Shown: in pieces, positions 16,199 through 24,920 of the stretch | How positions within the stretch are numbered: the stretch's first letter is position 1 | How the letters are laid out: every line of letters begins with the position of its first letter | Source of the DNA: Haloarcula pelagica | GTDB taxonomy: Archaea > Halobacteriota > Halobacteria > Halobacteriales > Haloarculaceae | NCBI RefSeq assembly: GCF_030127105.1 | Contig: NZ_CP126161.1 | Span: 2,914,001-2,978,000, forward strand | DNA: 64,000 bases | Direction: 5' to 3' | The notes under the pieces: generated by a model | What the model saw: only the letters and a program-made list of their open reading frames with translations | Told to the model about the DNA's origin: nothing | Database searches by the model: none | Program-made: the position numbers and the translations under genes

Positions 16199-16305
16199 CT
16201 GTCGGGCTCTGCGCGAGGAACCGGCATAAATGACCGTGTGACTGCTGTTCCCAACCCCTGGGAACGCGCTCGGCCCGTTTTTTAGTGGGACAACAAGACC
16301 CGGGT

Positions 16306-16620
16306 ATGGGAGAACTGGATCACGAGGTCGACGCCCCACGGGGTGCGACGAGCCGCGAGTGGGAAGTGTTCGTCCGCGAAGCGGCCGCGGACCCGCTGAC
16401 CCACGCCGGCAGCGTCAGCGCGCCCTCGGCGGAGATCGCCCGCGAGCAGGCGGAGAAACTGTTCGGTCACGCGGCCGCGGCGCTGTGGCTGTGTCCGGCC
16501 GACGAGACCAGGCGGTTCCAGGACGAAGCCCTGGCGCTCGATCCGGCGGCCGACGAGGGTGACGCCACGATGGACGAGGCCGAGATGCACGCCGAGACGC
16601 TCCGGGGTGAGGACGCGTGA
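16306..16620 (+). CDS. Radical SAM-partnered protein (candidate RiPP precursor, Htur_1727-like)
   Basis: A 104-residue protein. It resembles the Htur_1727-type small proteins annotated as radical SAM partners or candidate RiPP precursors. The part SREWEVFVREAAADPLTHAGSV..AEIAREQAEKLFG..ALWLCP also resembles PaaB of phenylacetate oxygenase in layout, so the fold may be that of a PaaB-like domain rather than a short leader peptide. The C-terminus is acidic and ends ETLRGEDA. A promoter (TTTTTTAG) is about 25 nt before the ATG. The next gene starts in its stop codon (GTGA overlap), so the pair is strictly coupled. Confidence 0.75.
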   Translation: MGELDHEVDAPRGATSREWEVFVREAAADPLTHAGSVSAPSAEIAREQAEKLFGHAAAALWLCPADETRRFQDEALALDPAADEGDATMDEAEMHAETLRGEDA

Positions 16621-17840
16621 TCTCCGTCTCGAAACTGCTCTGTGACCTAGACGCCGAGGGCGACGGCCTGCGCTACGACGCGGCTGACGACTCGACGAAG
16701 GCCCAGATCCGCGAGGAGAAACAGCGCCGCCCCGTCGTCGTCTGGAACGTCACCAAGCAGTGTAACCTCTACTGTGACCACTGCTACGCGGCTGCGGACA
16801 CCGACATCGCCGACGGCGAACTGTCGACGGCCGAGGGGAAGGCCGTGCTCTCGGACCTGGCCGACTACAGCGCGCCGGTCGTGCTCTTCTCGGGGGGCGA
16901 ACCGCTCGTGCGCCAGGACCTCGAAGAACTGGTCGCCCACGCGAACGAGGTCGGCGTCCGGCCGGTGCTCTCGACCAACGGGACCCTCATCACCGAGGAG
17001 CGGGCCGAGTCGCTGAAAGCCGCCGGGCTCAAGTACGCTGGCGTCTCCGTCGACGGCCTCCCCGACGCCAACGACGACTTCCGCGGGATGGAGGGCGCCT
17101 TCGAGGGGGCGATCCAGGGGATCGAGAACTGCCTCGACGCCGGGCTGAAGACCGGCCTCCGGTACACGATCACCGACCGCAACGCCCCGGATCTGGAGGG
17201 CGTCGTCGATCTGCTGACCGACGTGGGCGTCGACCGTTTCTGTTTCTATCACCTGGACTACGGCGGCCGCGGGACCGAGATCGTCGACGCCGACCTCACC
17301 CCCGTCGAGCGCCGCCAGGCGGTCCAGCGGGTCTGTGACATGACCCGCGAGTACCACGACCGGGGCGAGGAGATCGAGACGCTGCTGGTCGGCAACTACG
17401 CCGACGCCGCCTACATCGTCGAGTACGCCCGGGAACACCTCGGCGAGGCACAGGCCCGCCGGGTCTACGAGTACCTCCGTGTCAACGGCGGCGACCCGAC
17501 CGGCGAACGGGTCGCGGACATCGACTACCAGGGCAACGTCCACCCCACGCAGTTCTGGCAGGGCTACACCCTCGGAAACGTCCGGGACCGCCCGTTCGGT
17601 GCCATCTGGGAGGACGAGTCGAACCCGTTGCTCCGGGGGCTACGAGAGCGGGAGGACCACCTCTCCGGGAAGTGTGCGGACTGTCGGTACGCCGGGATCT
17701 GCCGTGGCGGCTCCCGCCTCCGTGCGCTCACCGTCGAAGACGATCTGTTCGCGCCGGACCCGCAGTGTTACCTCGACGAGGACGAGATCAGGGGGGCTGA
17801 GCCGTTCGTCGACGCCGGCCACACCGAGACTGCGGACTGA
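16617..17840 (+). CDS. Radical SAM/SPASM domain enzyme
   Basis: A 407-residue enzyme starting at GTG 16617. The radical SAM cluster motif is C49-N-L-Y-C53-D-H-C56 in WNVTKQCNLYCDHC, followed by the SAM-binding FSGGEPL. The C-terminal SPASM domain has Cys353, 356, 362 and 384 (CADCRYAGIC and PQCYL), coordinating auxiliary Fe-S clusters. Close relatives include the heme-synthesis enzymes AhbC/AhbD and NirJ, and peptide-modifying maturases. The four-base overlap with the small partner gene argues for a maturase acting on, or with, that protein. Confidence 0.9.
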   Translation: MISVSKLLCDLDAEGDGLRYDAADDSTKAQIREEKQRRPVVVWNVTKQCNLYCDHCYAAADTDIADGELSTAEGKAVLSDLADYSAPVVLFSGGEPLVRQDLEELVAHANEVGVRPVLSTNGTLITEERAESLKAAGLKYAGVSVDGLPDANDDFRGMEGAFEGAIQGIENCLDAGLKTGLRYTITDRNAPDLEGVVDLLTDVGVDRFCFYHLDYGGRGTEIVDADLTPVERRQAVQRVCDMTREYHDRGEEIETLLVGNYADAAYIVEYAREHLGEAQARRVYEYLRVNGGDPTGERVADIDYQGNVHPTQFWQGYTLGNVRDRPFGAIWEDESNPLLRGLREREDHLSGKCADCRYAGICRGGSRLRALTVEDDLFAPDPQCYLDEDEIRGAEPFVDAGHTETAD

Positions 17841-18168
17841 CACTCCCACTTCAATTCCCTCCGCTCTCGGGCCGCCGAGATAATAGCTTTCGTCCCGAAC
17901 ATCTACGTGCGGCCGTCGGAACGCGGCCGCGCGGGTATCTGTCCGTGGCTCCAGCACAGGAGCACCGTCGCGCTCGTTCGGATCACGGTCGCCCGGTGGG
18001 CTCGGGCGACCCTTCGGGACCAGTGGACTGCGTGTCGCGGCGCACTCGTCTCGGGCGCGGGGCGACCGCGTTGCCACGGTCCGGCCGGCTGCCGGTCGTC
18101 GTCGGGGAGAACGGGGCTGCCGGCCGCGTACCGAGGTGTTTTTGCCCCATCCTCGCCTACCCGTGGGT
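17841..18168 (+). other. Intergenic region with strong hairpins, possible structured RNA
   Basis: No protein-coding frame looks real here. A TATA-like GATAATAGC at 17878-17886 precedes GC-rich sequence with a GCGGCC/GGCCGC inverted repeat near 17911-17932 and a perfect 9-bp stem (GGTCGCCCG at 17987-17995 with CGGGCGACC at 18003-18011, seven-base loop). It could be a small noncoding RNA or a long leader for the PHP gene. I recognise no known RNA family (not RNase P). Confidence 0.35.
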
Positions 18169-18855
18169 GTGCTGTCGGTCGAGCTTCACACACACTCGTC
18201 GCTCTCCCACGACGGTCGGGACCCCGTCGAACTCCTCTTAGAGCAGGCCGAGGCTGTCGGGTTGGACGCGCTCGCGGTCACCGATCACGACGAGCTATCG
18301 GCCAGTGTCCGGGCCGCCGAACTCGCCCCGGAGTACGGCCTGATCGGGATTACGGGCATGGAGGTGACCTGCGCCGCCGGCCACGTGCTGGCCCTGGGTA
18401 TCCAGGAGCCCATCCCGCCGGGACTGGCCTTCGAAGAGACGCTCGACCGCATCCGCGAGCAGGGCGGGACCGCCGTCGTCCCCCATCCGTTTCAGGAGTC
18501 CCGGTCCGGGGTGCTGGAACACATCTCGAAGGACGAACTCGCGGCCGCCGACGCCATCGAGGTGTACAACTCCCGGCTGTTGACGGGCCGGTCGAACCGA
18601 CAGGCCGAACGATTCGCCAGGCGCCGCGGGCTGCCGATGACGGCCGGCAGCGACGCTCACATCGCCGAGATGGTCGGACAGGCGGTCACCAACGTCGACG
18701 CCGCCGACCGCTCGCAGGACGCGATCCTCGAAGCCGTCCGGGACGGCCGGACGACCGTCGAGGGCGAGCGGACACCCTGGCGGATCAGCTTCCGGCAGGC
18801 CGCCGGCGGGGCCAAACGCCGCGTGAAGAACCGGCTGGGGAGCTTCCTGGGCTGA
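18169..18855 (+). CDS. PHP domain protein, second copy
   Basis: A 228-residue protein. The GTG at 18169 (VLSVELHTHSS) is chosen because a T-rich promoter-like segment lies about 27 nt upstream. The PHP motifs are VELHTHSSLSHDG, AVTDHDELSAS, MEVTCAAGHVLALG, VVPHPFQESRSG and TAGSDAHIAEMVG. It is a close paralog of the PHP protein at 14143-14847, including a shared RSNRQAERFA segment. Its stop codon overlaps by one base the start of the asparagine-synthase-like gene, so the two form an operon. The phosphoester substrate is unknown. Confidence 0.85.
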   Translation: MLSVELHTHSSLSHDGRDPVELLLEQAEAVGLDALAVTDHDELSASVRAAELAPEYGLIGITGMEVTCAAGHVLALGIQEPIPPGLAFEETLDRIREQGGTAVVPHPFQESRSGVLEHISKDELAAADAIEVYNSRLLTGRSNRQAERFARRRGLPMTAGSDAHIAEMVGQAVTNVDAADRSQDAILEAVRDGRTTVEGERTPWRISFRQAAGGAKRRVKNRLGSFLG

Positions 18856-19937
18856 TGCGCGGAGCGTCCGAGACAGCGGTCGGGGCAGCGCTCGATAGCG
18901 GCGACCCGCTCTCGGGTACTGCCGGGTTCGCGGGCGAGATCGACGACCGTCTCGTCCGGGACGTGCTCGGTCGGTACCCGCTGTTCGTCGAGGACGCGAG
19001 CGACGACGGGCTGCCGGAGTGGAGTAGCGACCCATCGGATCTCGACGACCCGCGGTCGTTCCCGGCCGGCCACGTCCGGGACAAGAGGGGGACACGCCGG
19101 GTCTTCTCGCTGCCGGACCCGGCGCCGCTGGCCGACGACGAGGCGGCCGTCGCCACCGTTCGAGACGCCGTCGAGACGAGCGTCGACGCGGTCGACACCG
19201 CCGGCCTCGCCATCGCTTTCTCGGGCGGCGTCGACTCCGCGTTGCTGGCCGCGCGACTGGACGCGCCGCTGTACGTCGCCGGCTTCCCCGACAGCCACGA
19301 TGTCGAGGCAGCCAGGTCGGCGGCCGACCTGCTGGATCGGGACCTCCGGGTCGTCGAACTGACCCACGACGCCATCGAGCGGGCAGTCCCCGAGATCGTC
19401 GCGGCAACCGGTCGAACGAACGCTATGGCCGTCCAGATCGCGCTCCCGCTGTACCTGACTGCCGAGCGCGTCGCCGCGGACGGGTTCGACCGCCTCGCGG
19501 TCGGGCAGGGGGCCGACGAACTGTTCGGCGGCTACGCGAAGGTCGCGAAGGCGCCCGACGACCCCCGCGTCGAGGCCGAGACGGTCCGAGGCGCCCAGCG
19601 GGAGGTCGTCGCCACGCTGCCCGACCAACTCGAACGCGACGTGCTGGCCCTGCGGGCGGCCGGTGTCGAACCCGTCGCGCCGCTGTTGCACGACCGGGTG
19701 GTCGAGGCGGCGCTCGGCCTCGACGATCACCACCTCGTCGACGGCGACACCCGCAAGTGGGCGCTCCGGCAGGCCGCCCGGGGCTCGCTGCCCGAGGCCA
19801 TCGCGACCAGAGACAAGAAGGCCGCACAGTACGGCTCGCTCGCGGCCCGCGAACTCGACCGCCTCGCGAGGCAGGCCGGCTACAAGCGTCGGATGGACGA
19901 CCACGTCACCCAGTACGTCGAGTCGCTGGTCGAGTGA
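18855..19937 (+). CDS. Asparagine synthase C-terminal domain protein
   Basis: A 360-residue protein with the ATP pyrophosphatase motif LAIAFSGGVDSALLAARL at about residues 118-135 and the downstream LAVGQGADELFGGYAKV, as in the synthetase half of asparagine synthase B. The N-terminal glutaminase (Ntn) domain is missing, its place being taken by a short haloarchaeal region. Such truncated forms occur throughout haloarchaea and probably adenylate or amidate an unidentified carboxylate. Coupled to the PHP gene by a one-base overlap (TGATG). Followed by a convergent UspA gene. Confidence 0.85.
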   Translation: MRGASETAVGAALDSGDPLSGTAGFAGEIDDRLVRDVLGRYPLFVEDASDDGLPEWSSDPSDLDDPRSFPAGHVRDKRGTRRVFSLPDPAPLADDEAAVATVRDAVETSVDAVDTAGLAIAFSGGVDSALLAARLDAPLYVAGFPDSHDVEAARSAADLLDRDLRVVELTHDAIERAVPEIVAATGRTNAMAVQIALPLYLTAERVAADGFDRLAVGQGADELFGGYAKVAKAPDDPRVEAETVRGAQREVVATLPDQLERDVLALRAAGVEPVAPLLHDRVVEAALGLDDHHLVDGDTRKWALRQAARGSLPEAIATRDKKAAQYGSLAARELDRLARQAGYKRRMDDHVTQYVESLVE

Positions 19938-19967
19938 CTCGTCGGGGCGCTGGGACCCTCGGTGGGC

Positions 19968-20375
19968 TCAGGCGCTGTGTCCGGCGCCGGTGACCGCGAC
20001 CGGCCGCTCGGAGTCGAGGATGACCGACTGGCTGACGCTGCCGAACACCAGCGCGCCAAGCGGCGACCGCTTGCGACCGCCCATCACGATCATGTCGGCC
20101 GCCTCGTCCTCGGCGACGGTGACGATCCGCTCGTCGGGGTCGCCGTGGGCCGATATCGTCTCGACCTCGACGCCGGCGTCCCGGAGGTCCTCGACCATCC
20201 GCTTGCCCGCAGTCGTCTGCTCGACAGTGGTCTTTTCGGCCATCTCCTCGCTGCCGAAGACGTGGACGACCGTCGCTTTCACGAACTCGGCTGGCTCCGG
20301 TAGCGCGAGCGTCGCCGCCGTCTGTGCCGAGGCGCGCTCCTCGCTGCTGTCGACCGGGAGCAAGACGTGGTACAT
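19968..20375 (-). CDS. Universal stress protein UspA family
   Basis: A 135-residue single Usp domain: MYHVLLPVDSSEERASA at the N-terminus, the Asp of the nucleotide-binding strand, and the C-terminal ATP-binding pattern GGRKRSPLGALVFGSVSQSVI (G-x2-G-x9-GS). It is probably an ATP-binding type, homodimeric, acting in stress adaptation. A minus-strand TATA-like ATAACTATC at about 20400-20408 is 27 nt from the ATG, so it is transcribed alone. Haloarchaea have many paralogs; no specific role can be assigned. Confidence 0.9.
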   Translation of the reverse strand: MYHVLLPVDSSEERASAQTAATLALPEPAEFVKATVVHVFGSEEMAEKTTVEQTTAGKRMVEDLRDAGVEVETISAHGDPDERIVTVAEDEAADMIVMGGRKRSPLGALVFGSVSQSVILDSERPVAVTGAGHSA

Positions 20376-20404
20376 GTTTACACCTTGCCCGCTCCCCGCG
20401 ATAG

Positions 20405-20881
20405 TTATGACTCGGTTATCGTCTCGATGGCTTGTCGACCGATCTCGACGACATCCGCCGGTAGCCGGTCGGTACTGGCCTGGAGATCCCCGGGAGTGAA
20501 CCACGTCCAGTCGTCGGCCGGCTGTTCGCCCGGGCCGGGATCGATGTCGCGGGTCACCGATTCGCCGTAGAAGATGAAATCGATGTGCTGGTGGCCGACC
20601 GCGCCGTCGGCGTCGACGTTGATGTCTTCGAGCAGGAAGTGCTGAGGCTGGGGGATCGACCGGACCGTCTCGCTCTCGATGGCTTCCTGTGGGGCCACGA
20701 GGTCGACATCGAGCCCGAGTTCTTCGCGGGTCTCCCGCAGCGCCGCCTCGTGCGGGAGTTCGTCCCGGTCGACGTGGCCGCCGGCCGGGAGCCACAGTTC
20801 CAGTTTGTCGTGTTCGTGCAACGCGACGGCGCCGTCGCTGACGACGTAGACGGTCGCGACGAAGTGCCGTGTCGTCTCCAT
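20405..20881 (-). CDS. NUDIX hydrolase
   Basis: A 158-residue protein with a complete Nudix box GHVDRDELPHEAALRETREELGLDV (GX5EX7REUXEEXGU) at about residues 35-58, preceded by KLELWLPAGG. The later region with PQPQHFLLEDINV and HIDFIFYG probably shapes the substrate pocket. Nudix enzymes cleave nucleoside diphosphates linked to another moiety; the substrate is not predictable here. The ATG at 20881 is adjacent to a short GC-rich intergenic region, and the TFB gene on the same strand ends 44 nt upstream. Confidence 0.88.
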   Translation of the reverse strand: METTRHFVATVYVVSDGAVALHEHDKLELWLPAGGHVDRDELPHEAALRETREELGLDVDLVAPQEAIESETVRSIPQPQHFLLEDINVDADGAVGHQHIDFIFYGESVTRDIDPGPGEQPADDWTWFTPGDLQASTDRLPADVVEIGRQAIETITES

Positions 20882-20925
20882 ACCCCCGGCGAGGAGACGG
20901 ACGGTGCTTTAGGTTACGGTCGCGG

Positions 20926-21897
20926 TCAGGGCTGGACTTCGTCCTCGGCTTCGAGCAGTTCGTGGTAGCGGTTGCGGATGGTGACCTCCGAGATGTTCGC
21001 CACTTCGCTGACCTCGCTCTGAGTGACCTTCTCGTTGGTCAGCAGCGAGGCCGCGTAGACGGCGGCTGCCGCCAGGCCGACGGGCGATTTCCCGGAGTGG
21101 ACGCCCTGCTGTTTGGCGTTCTGGAGGAGCTGTCGGGCCCGGCGCTCGACCTCCTCGGAGAGTTCGAGGTCGGAGGCAAAGCGGGGGACGTAGCTCTCGG
21201 GGTCTGCGGGCTGGATCTCCAGGTTGAGCTCCCGGACCACGTAGCGGTAGGTACGGGCGATCTCGTCTTTGTCGACGCGGGAGACGTTGGCGATCTCGTC
21301 CAGAGAACGGGGGGTCCCGGCCTGACGGGCCGCGGCGTACAGCGACGCCGTCGAGACGCCCTCGATGGACCGTCCGGGCAGGAGGTCCTCGTCCAGCGCC
21401 CGTCGGTAGATGACACTGGCGGTCTCACGGACGTTCTCGGGCAGGCCGAGTGCGGAGGCCATGCGGTCGATCTCGCCCAGGGCCTGCTTGAGGTTGCGCT
21501 CTTTCGAGTCGCGGGTCCGGAACCGCTCGTTCCAGGTGCGCAGGCGCTGCATCTTCTCTCGCTGGCGCGAGGACAGGGAGTTGCCGTAGGCGTCCTTGTC
21601 CTGCCAGCCGATGTTGGTCGAGAGCCCCTTGTCGTGCATCATGTTCGTCGTCGGGGCGCCGACACGGGACTTCTCGTCTTTCTCCTTGGAGTCGAACGCT
21701 CGCCACTCGGGACCGGGGTCGATCTCGTCTTCCTCGACGACCAGGCCGCAGTCTTCGCAGACGGTCTCACCGCGTTCGCTGTCCGAAAGCAGGGAGCCAC
21801 CACATTCTGGACAGACGAGTTCGTCCTCCTCCTCGTCTGTCTGCTCGTGCTCTGTGTCGCGCTCGCTCGTGTATCGGCGGATGGTGGTGTCGGTCAT
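20926..21897 (-). CDS. tfb: Transcription initiation factor IIB (TFB)
   Basis: A 323-residue archaeal TFB. The zinc ribbon CPECGGSLLSDSERGETVCEDCGLVV lies at about residues 29-54, the B-finger/linker includes DPGPEWRAFD, and two cyclin repeats follow (first around KQALGEIDRMASALGL; second around GVHSGKSPVGLAAAAVYAAS). It recruits RNA polymerase to TBP-TATA-BRE complexes. Haloarchaea have several TFBs that help to select promoters; which class this is cannot be read from sequence alone. The N-terminus MTDTTIRRYTSERDTE is variable among paralogs. A 218-bp intergenic region separates it from gatC. Confidence 0.95.
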   Translation of the reverse strand: MTDTTIRRYTSERDTEHEQTDEEEDELVCPECGGSLLSDSERGETVCEDCGLVVEEDEIDPGPEWRAFDSKEKDEKSRVGAPTTNMMHDKGLSTNIGWQDKDAYGNSLSSRQREKMQRLRTWNERFRTRDSKERNLKQALGEIDRMASALGLPENVRETASVIYRRALDEDLLPGRSIEGVSTASLYAAARQAGTPRSLDEIANVSRVDKDEIARTYRYVVRELNLEIQPADPESYVPRFASDLELSEEVERRARQLLQNAKQQGVHSGKSPVGLAAAAVYAASLLTNEKVTQSEVSEVANISEVTIRNRYHELLEAEDEVQP

Positions 21898-22115
21898 TGG
21901 TTACGTACAGACGGGTCTGGATACCCGGAAAACGTATTGTGCAATTCTTTGTAACGGACCGAGAAACTTAAATCCTCTGCCTACTCTGTAAGCATTCCTT
22001 TCCGAATCGAAAAAGAGAGTTTTCGTTCGACGTGTTTTCCGTCCGCCGAACCGACGGCAGATCGGACGGTGGTCGTTCCGAAACGCTTACCGACGGGCCA
22101 ACACTCCGGACGCAC

Positions 22116-22394
22116 ATGAGCGACACCGCCGTCGACCCCGACGAAGTCCGCCACGTCGCGGACCTCGCCCGCGTCGACCTCGACGACGAGGAACTCACGC
22201 GGTTCACCGAGCAGTTCGGCGACATCCTCGACGCCTTCGAGGCCCTCGACGAGGTCCCGGAGACGGACCGCGAATCGGAGCTCGCGAACGTGATGCGCCC
22301 CGACGAGGTCAGGGAGAGCCTGAGCCAGGAGGAGGCACTGCAGAACGCCCCCGAGTCCGAGGAAGGGCAGTTCAAGGGGCCGAAGGTGTCCTGA
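22116..22394 (+). CDS. gatC: Asp-tRNA(Asn)/Glu-tRNA(Gln) amidotransferase subunit C
   Basis: A 92-residue protein with typical GatC elements: VRHVADLARVDLDDEELTRFTEQFGDILDAFEALDEV, then the MRPDEVRESLSQEEALQNAPE linker and the C-terminal F-K-G-P-K-V end that wraps around GatA. It stabilises the GatCAB complex that amidates misacylated Asp-tRNA(Asn) and Glu-tRNA(Gln). A TATA-like element about 27 nt before the ATG fits a leaderless start. The stop is one base before gatA, so the two are co-transcribed; gatB is not in the window. Confidence 0.93.
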   Translation: MSDTAVDPDEVRHVADLARVDLDDEELTRFTEQFGDILDAFEALDEVPETDRESELANVMRPDEVRESLSQEEALQNAPESEEGQFKGPKVS

Positions 22395-22395
22395 G

Positions 22396-23673
22396 ATGAC
22401 CGACTACAACGGCTACATCACGGCCGAGACCATCGACGGCGCCGACGACGGGCCGCTCGCGGGCCGGACCGTCGCCGTCAAGGACAACATCTCCACCGAG
22501 GGCGTCCAGACGACTGCGGGGTCCGCGATGCTCGAAGGGTACGTCCCGCCCTACGACGCGACGGTCGTCGAGCGGCTGAAAGCCGCCGGCGCGACCATCC
22601 CCGGCAAGACCAACATGGACGAGTTCGGGATGGGAACCACCACCGAGACCTCCGCGTACGGCGCCGTCGAGAACCCCGTCGCGGAGGGCCACGTTCCCGG
22701 CGGCTCCTCCGGTGGCTCGGCCGCTGTCGTCGCCGCCGGCGACGCCGACATGGCCCTCGGCTCGGACACCGGCGGTTCGATCCGCTGTCCGGCCGCGTTC
22801 TGTGGCGTCGTCGGGATCAAGCCCACCTACGGGCTCGTCTCCCGCTACGGCCTCATCGCCTACGCCAACAGCCTCGAACAGATCGGTCCGATCGCCCCCT
22901 CTGTCGAGGAGGCCGCACAACTGCTGGAGGTACTGGCCGGTCCCGACGAGAACGACGCGACGACCCGCGAAGCGCCCGACGCCGACGATTCCTACGCCGA
23001 CGCCGCCGACGGCGATGTCGACGGCCTCTCGATCGGCGTCCCGACGGAACTGCTCGACGGCGCCGACGAGGCCGTCGTCGAGACGTTCTGGGACGCGATG
23101 GCCGACCTGGAGGCACAGGGCGCCAGCTACCACGAGGTCGACCTGCCCAGCGTCGAACACGCCGTCGAGGCCTACTACGTCATCGCGATGTCCGAAGCGT
23201 CCTCGAACCTCGCCCGGTTCGACGGCGTCCGGTACGGACAGAGCGGCGGCTACGAGGGCAACTGGAACGAGAGCTTCGCCGACGCCCGCGAGGAGGGCTT
23301 CGGCGAGGAGGTCAAACGCCGGGTCCTCCTGGGAACGTATGCCCTCTCGGCCGGCTACCACGACAAGTACTACAAGAAGGCCCAGGACGCCCGCGCCTGG
23401 GTCAAACAGGACTTCGACGAGGCGCTCGAGGACGCGGACGTGTTGGCCTCGCCGACCATGCCGGTCCCGCCGATGAAACGCGGCGAGAGCCTCGACGACC
23501 CGCTGACGATGTACCTCGCCGACGCGAACACGACGCCGGTGAACCTCGCGAACCTCCCGGCGATCTCGGTGCCCGCCGGCGAGACCGACGACGGCCTCCC
23601 GGTCGGCCTCCAGATCGTCGGGCCAGCGTTCGGCGAACGGGAGATCATCCGGGCCGGCAGCGCGTTGGCGTGA
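22396..23673 (+). CDS. gatA: Asp-tRNA(Asn)/Glu-tRNA(Gln) amidotransferase subunit A
   Basis: A 425-residue amidase-signature enzyme. The catalytic lysine is in RTVAVKDNISTEG, the cis-serine and nucleophile region is VPGGSSGGSAAVVAAGDADMALGSDTGGSIRCPAAFCG, and the C-terminal part includes NLANLPAISVPAG and GLPVGLQIVG, all typical of GatA. It releases ammonia from glutamine for GatB. The start ATG follows one base after the gatC stop. It is slightly short compared with bacterial GatA (about 480), as usual in haloarchaea. Confidence 0.95.
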   Translation: MTDYNGYITAETIDGADDGPLAGRTVAVKDNISTEGVQTTAGSAMLEGYVPPYDATVVERLKAAGATIPGKTNMDEFGMGTTTETSAYGAVENPVAEGHVPGGSSGGSAAVVAAGDADMALGSDTGGSIRCPAAFCGVVGIKPTYGLVSRYGLIAYANSLEQIGPIAPSVEEAAQLLEVLAGPDENDATTREAPDADDSYADAADGDVDGLSIGVPTELLDGADEAVVETFWDAMADLEAQGASYHEVDLPSVEHAVEAYYVIAMSEASSNLARFDGVRYGQSGGYEGNWNESFADAREEGFGEEVKRRVLLGTYALSAGYHDKYYKKAQDARAWVKQDFDEALEDADVLASPTMPVPPMKRGESLDDPLTMYLADANTTPVNLANLPAISVPAGETDDGLPVGLQIVGPAFGEREIIRAGSALA

Positions 23674-23720
23674 TCGCTGTCGACGGTACATTCTTCTCTC
23701 GGCGACCGTAACGTGTGGCG

Positions 23721-24878
23721 ATGGCAGCCACGAGTCAGTCGACCTGGCGTGTTCGGGCGCGCCTCCTCGTGCTCGGCGTCGTCCTCGTCGCGTTCGACGC
23801 CGTCGCGGTCGCGGCCGCCTACGTGCTGGGCTATCTCGCCGTCGGGCTCGCCCCACTGCTCTGGAACGACTTCGGGGCGCTGTTCGGGGCCGGGATCGAC
23901 ACCGGGGTGCTCGTTCCCGTCGTCGCGGTCGGCACCCCGGTCGTGCTGATCGCGCAGTCGGTGTTCGGCTACCGGATGACACTCCGGGCGGGGCTGTCGG
24001 ACGCCACCGATCCGGCAGCGAGCAGTCCCGACAGCATCGCCGCGATGCGCCGCAAGATCGACCGCGAGGAGACGGTCCAGGCGGTCCGGGACCGGGTCGA
24101 GCGCCTCGCACACACCGCCGACATGGCGACCCCCGAGGTCTCGATCGTCGAGTCGGCGACGCCCAACAGCTTCGTCGCCAGTCGCCCAGGCGAGCGGACG
24201 CTGTTCGTGACGACGGCACTGGTCGAGCGGCTCGCCGACGACGAACTCGACGCCGTCCTCGCGCACGAACTCGCGCACCTCAAACACGGCGACTCGGTCG
24301 TGATGACCGCTGCCGCGTTCCTCCCGACCGTGACCGATCGCTGGCAGACCGTCGCCGTCGGCGTCCTCCGCCGGTCGTTCCTGACGGGGTGGCTGTTCGC
24401 GGGCGACGACGCCGACGCCAGGACGCTCATCGCCGGCCAGTTCGAACTCGTTCTGGTCGTGTTCGCGCTGGCCTCGCTCCCGGTCGTCGCGGCCCTGTCG
24501 CTGGCCAGTACGGCCTGTTACCGCCTGCTCTCTCGGATCAGGGAGTACGCGGCCGACGCCGGCGCGGTGGCGATCTGTGGTTCGCCGGGAGCGATGGCCA
24601 GCGCGCTGGAGACGCTGACGACGGACCACCGGCCCGAGCAGGACCTCCGGACCGCCCGAACTGGGGTCCGAGAACTGTGTGTCCTCCCGGACGCTATCGA
24701 GGCTGTCGACGAAGCCGACGAGGCCGACGCCACCAGCGTCGCCGGCCGGATCGGCGGTGGCTGGGCGCGGCTCCGCGTCTGGCTCCTGCCGGGTTCGCAT
24801 CCGGACATCGACGACCGCATCGACACCCTGCGGGACCGCCAGCGCGCCGTCGACGATCCCGACGAGTCGGCGTTCTGA
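23721..24878 (+). CDS. M48 family metalloprotease (HtpX-like)
   Basis: A 385-residue membrane protease. Two N-terminal hydrophobic segments (about residues 14-40 and 60-80) are followed by a cytoplasmic catalytic domain with HELAHLKHGD (zinc ligands His182 and His186, catalytic Glu183). A further hydrophobic pair lies around VLVVFALASLPVVAALSL, and the third ligand is in RIREYAADAGAV. The C-terminal SHPDIDDRIDTL is typical of HtpX/Ste24-type proteases, which degrade misfolded membrane proteins. The ATG at 23721 is used rather than a GTG six bases earlier. Confidence 0.9.
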   Translation: MAATSQSTWRVRARLLVLGVVLVAFDAVAVAAAYVLGYLAVGLAPLLWNDFGALFGAGIDTGVLVPVVAVGTPVVLIAQSVFGYRMTLRAGLSDATDPAASSPDSIAAMRRKIDREETVQAVRDRVERLAHTADMATPEVSIVESATPNSFVASRPGERTLFVTTALVERLADDELDAVLAHELAHLKHGDSVVMTAAAFLPTVTDRWQTVAVGVLRRSFLTGWLFAGDDADARTLIAGQFELVLVVFALASLPVVAALSLASTACYRLLSRIREYAADAGAVAICGSPGAMASALETLTTDHRPEQDLRTARTGVRELCVLPDAIEAVDEADEADATSVAGRIGGGWARLRVWLLPGSHPDIDDRIDTLRDRQRAVDDPDESAF

Positions 24879-24920
24879 TCTCGACGGCAGCGTTTAGCCG
24901 CTGGCACGACAACGAGGGGT

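Noticed and set aside
16617..17840. Assignment of the radical SAM enzyme as AhbD or NirJ
   Set aside because: The N-terminal cluster motif fits that superfamily, but the dedicated small partner and lack of other heme-synthesis genes nearby argue against a specific heme-enzyme call.
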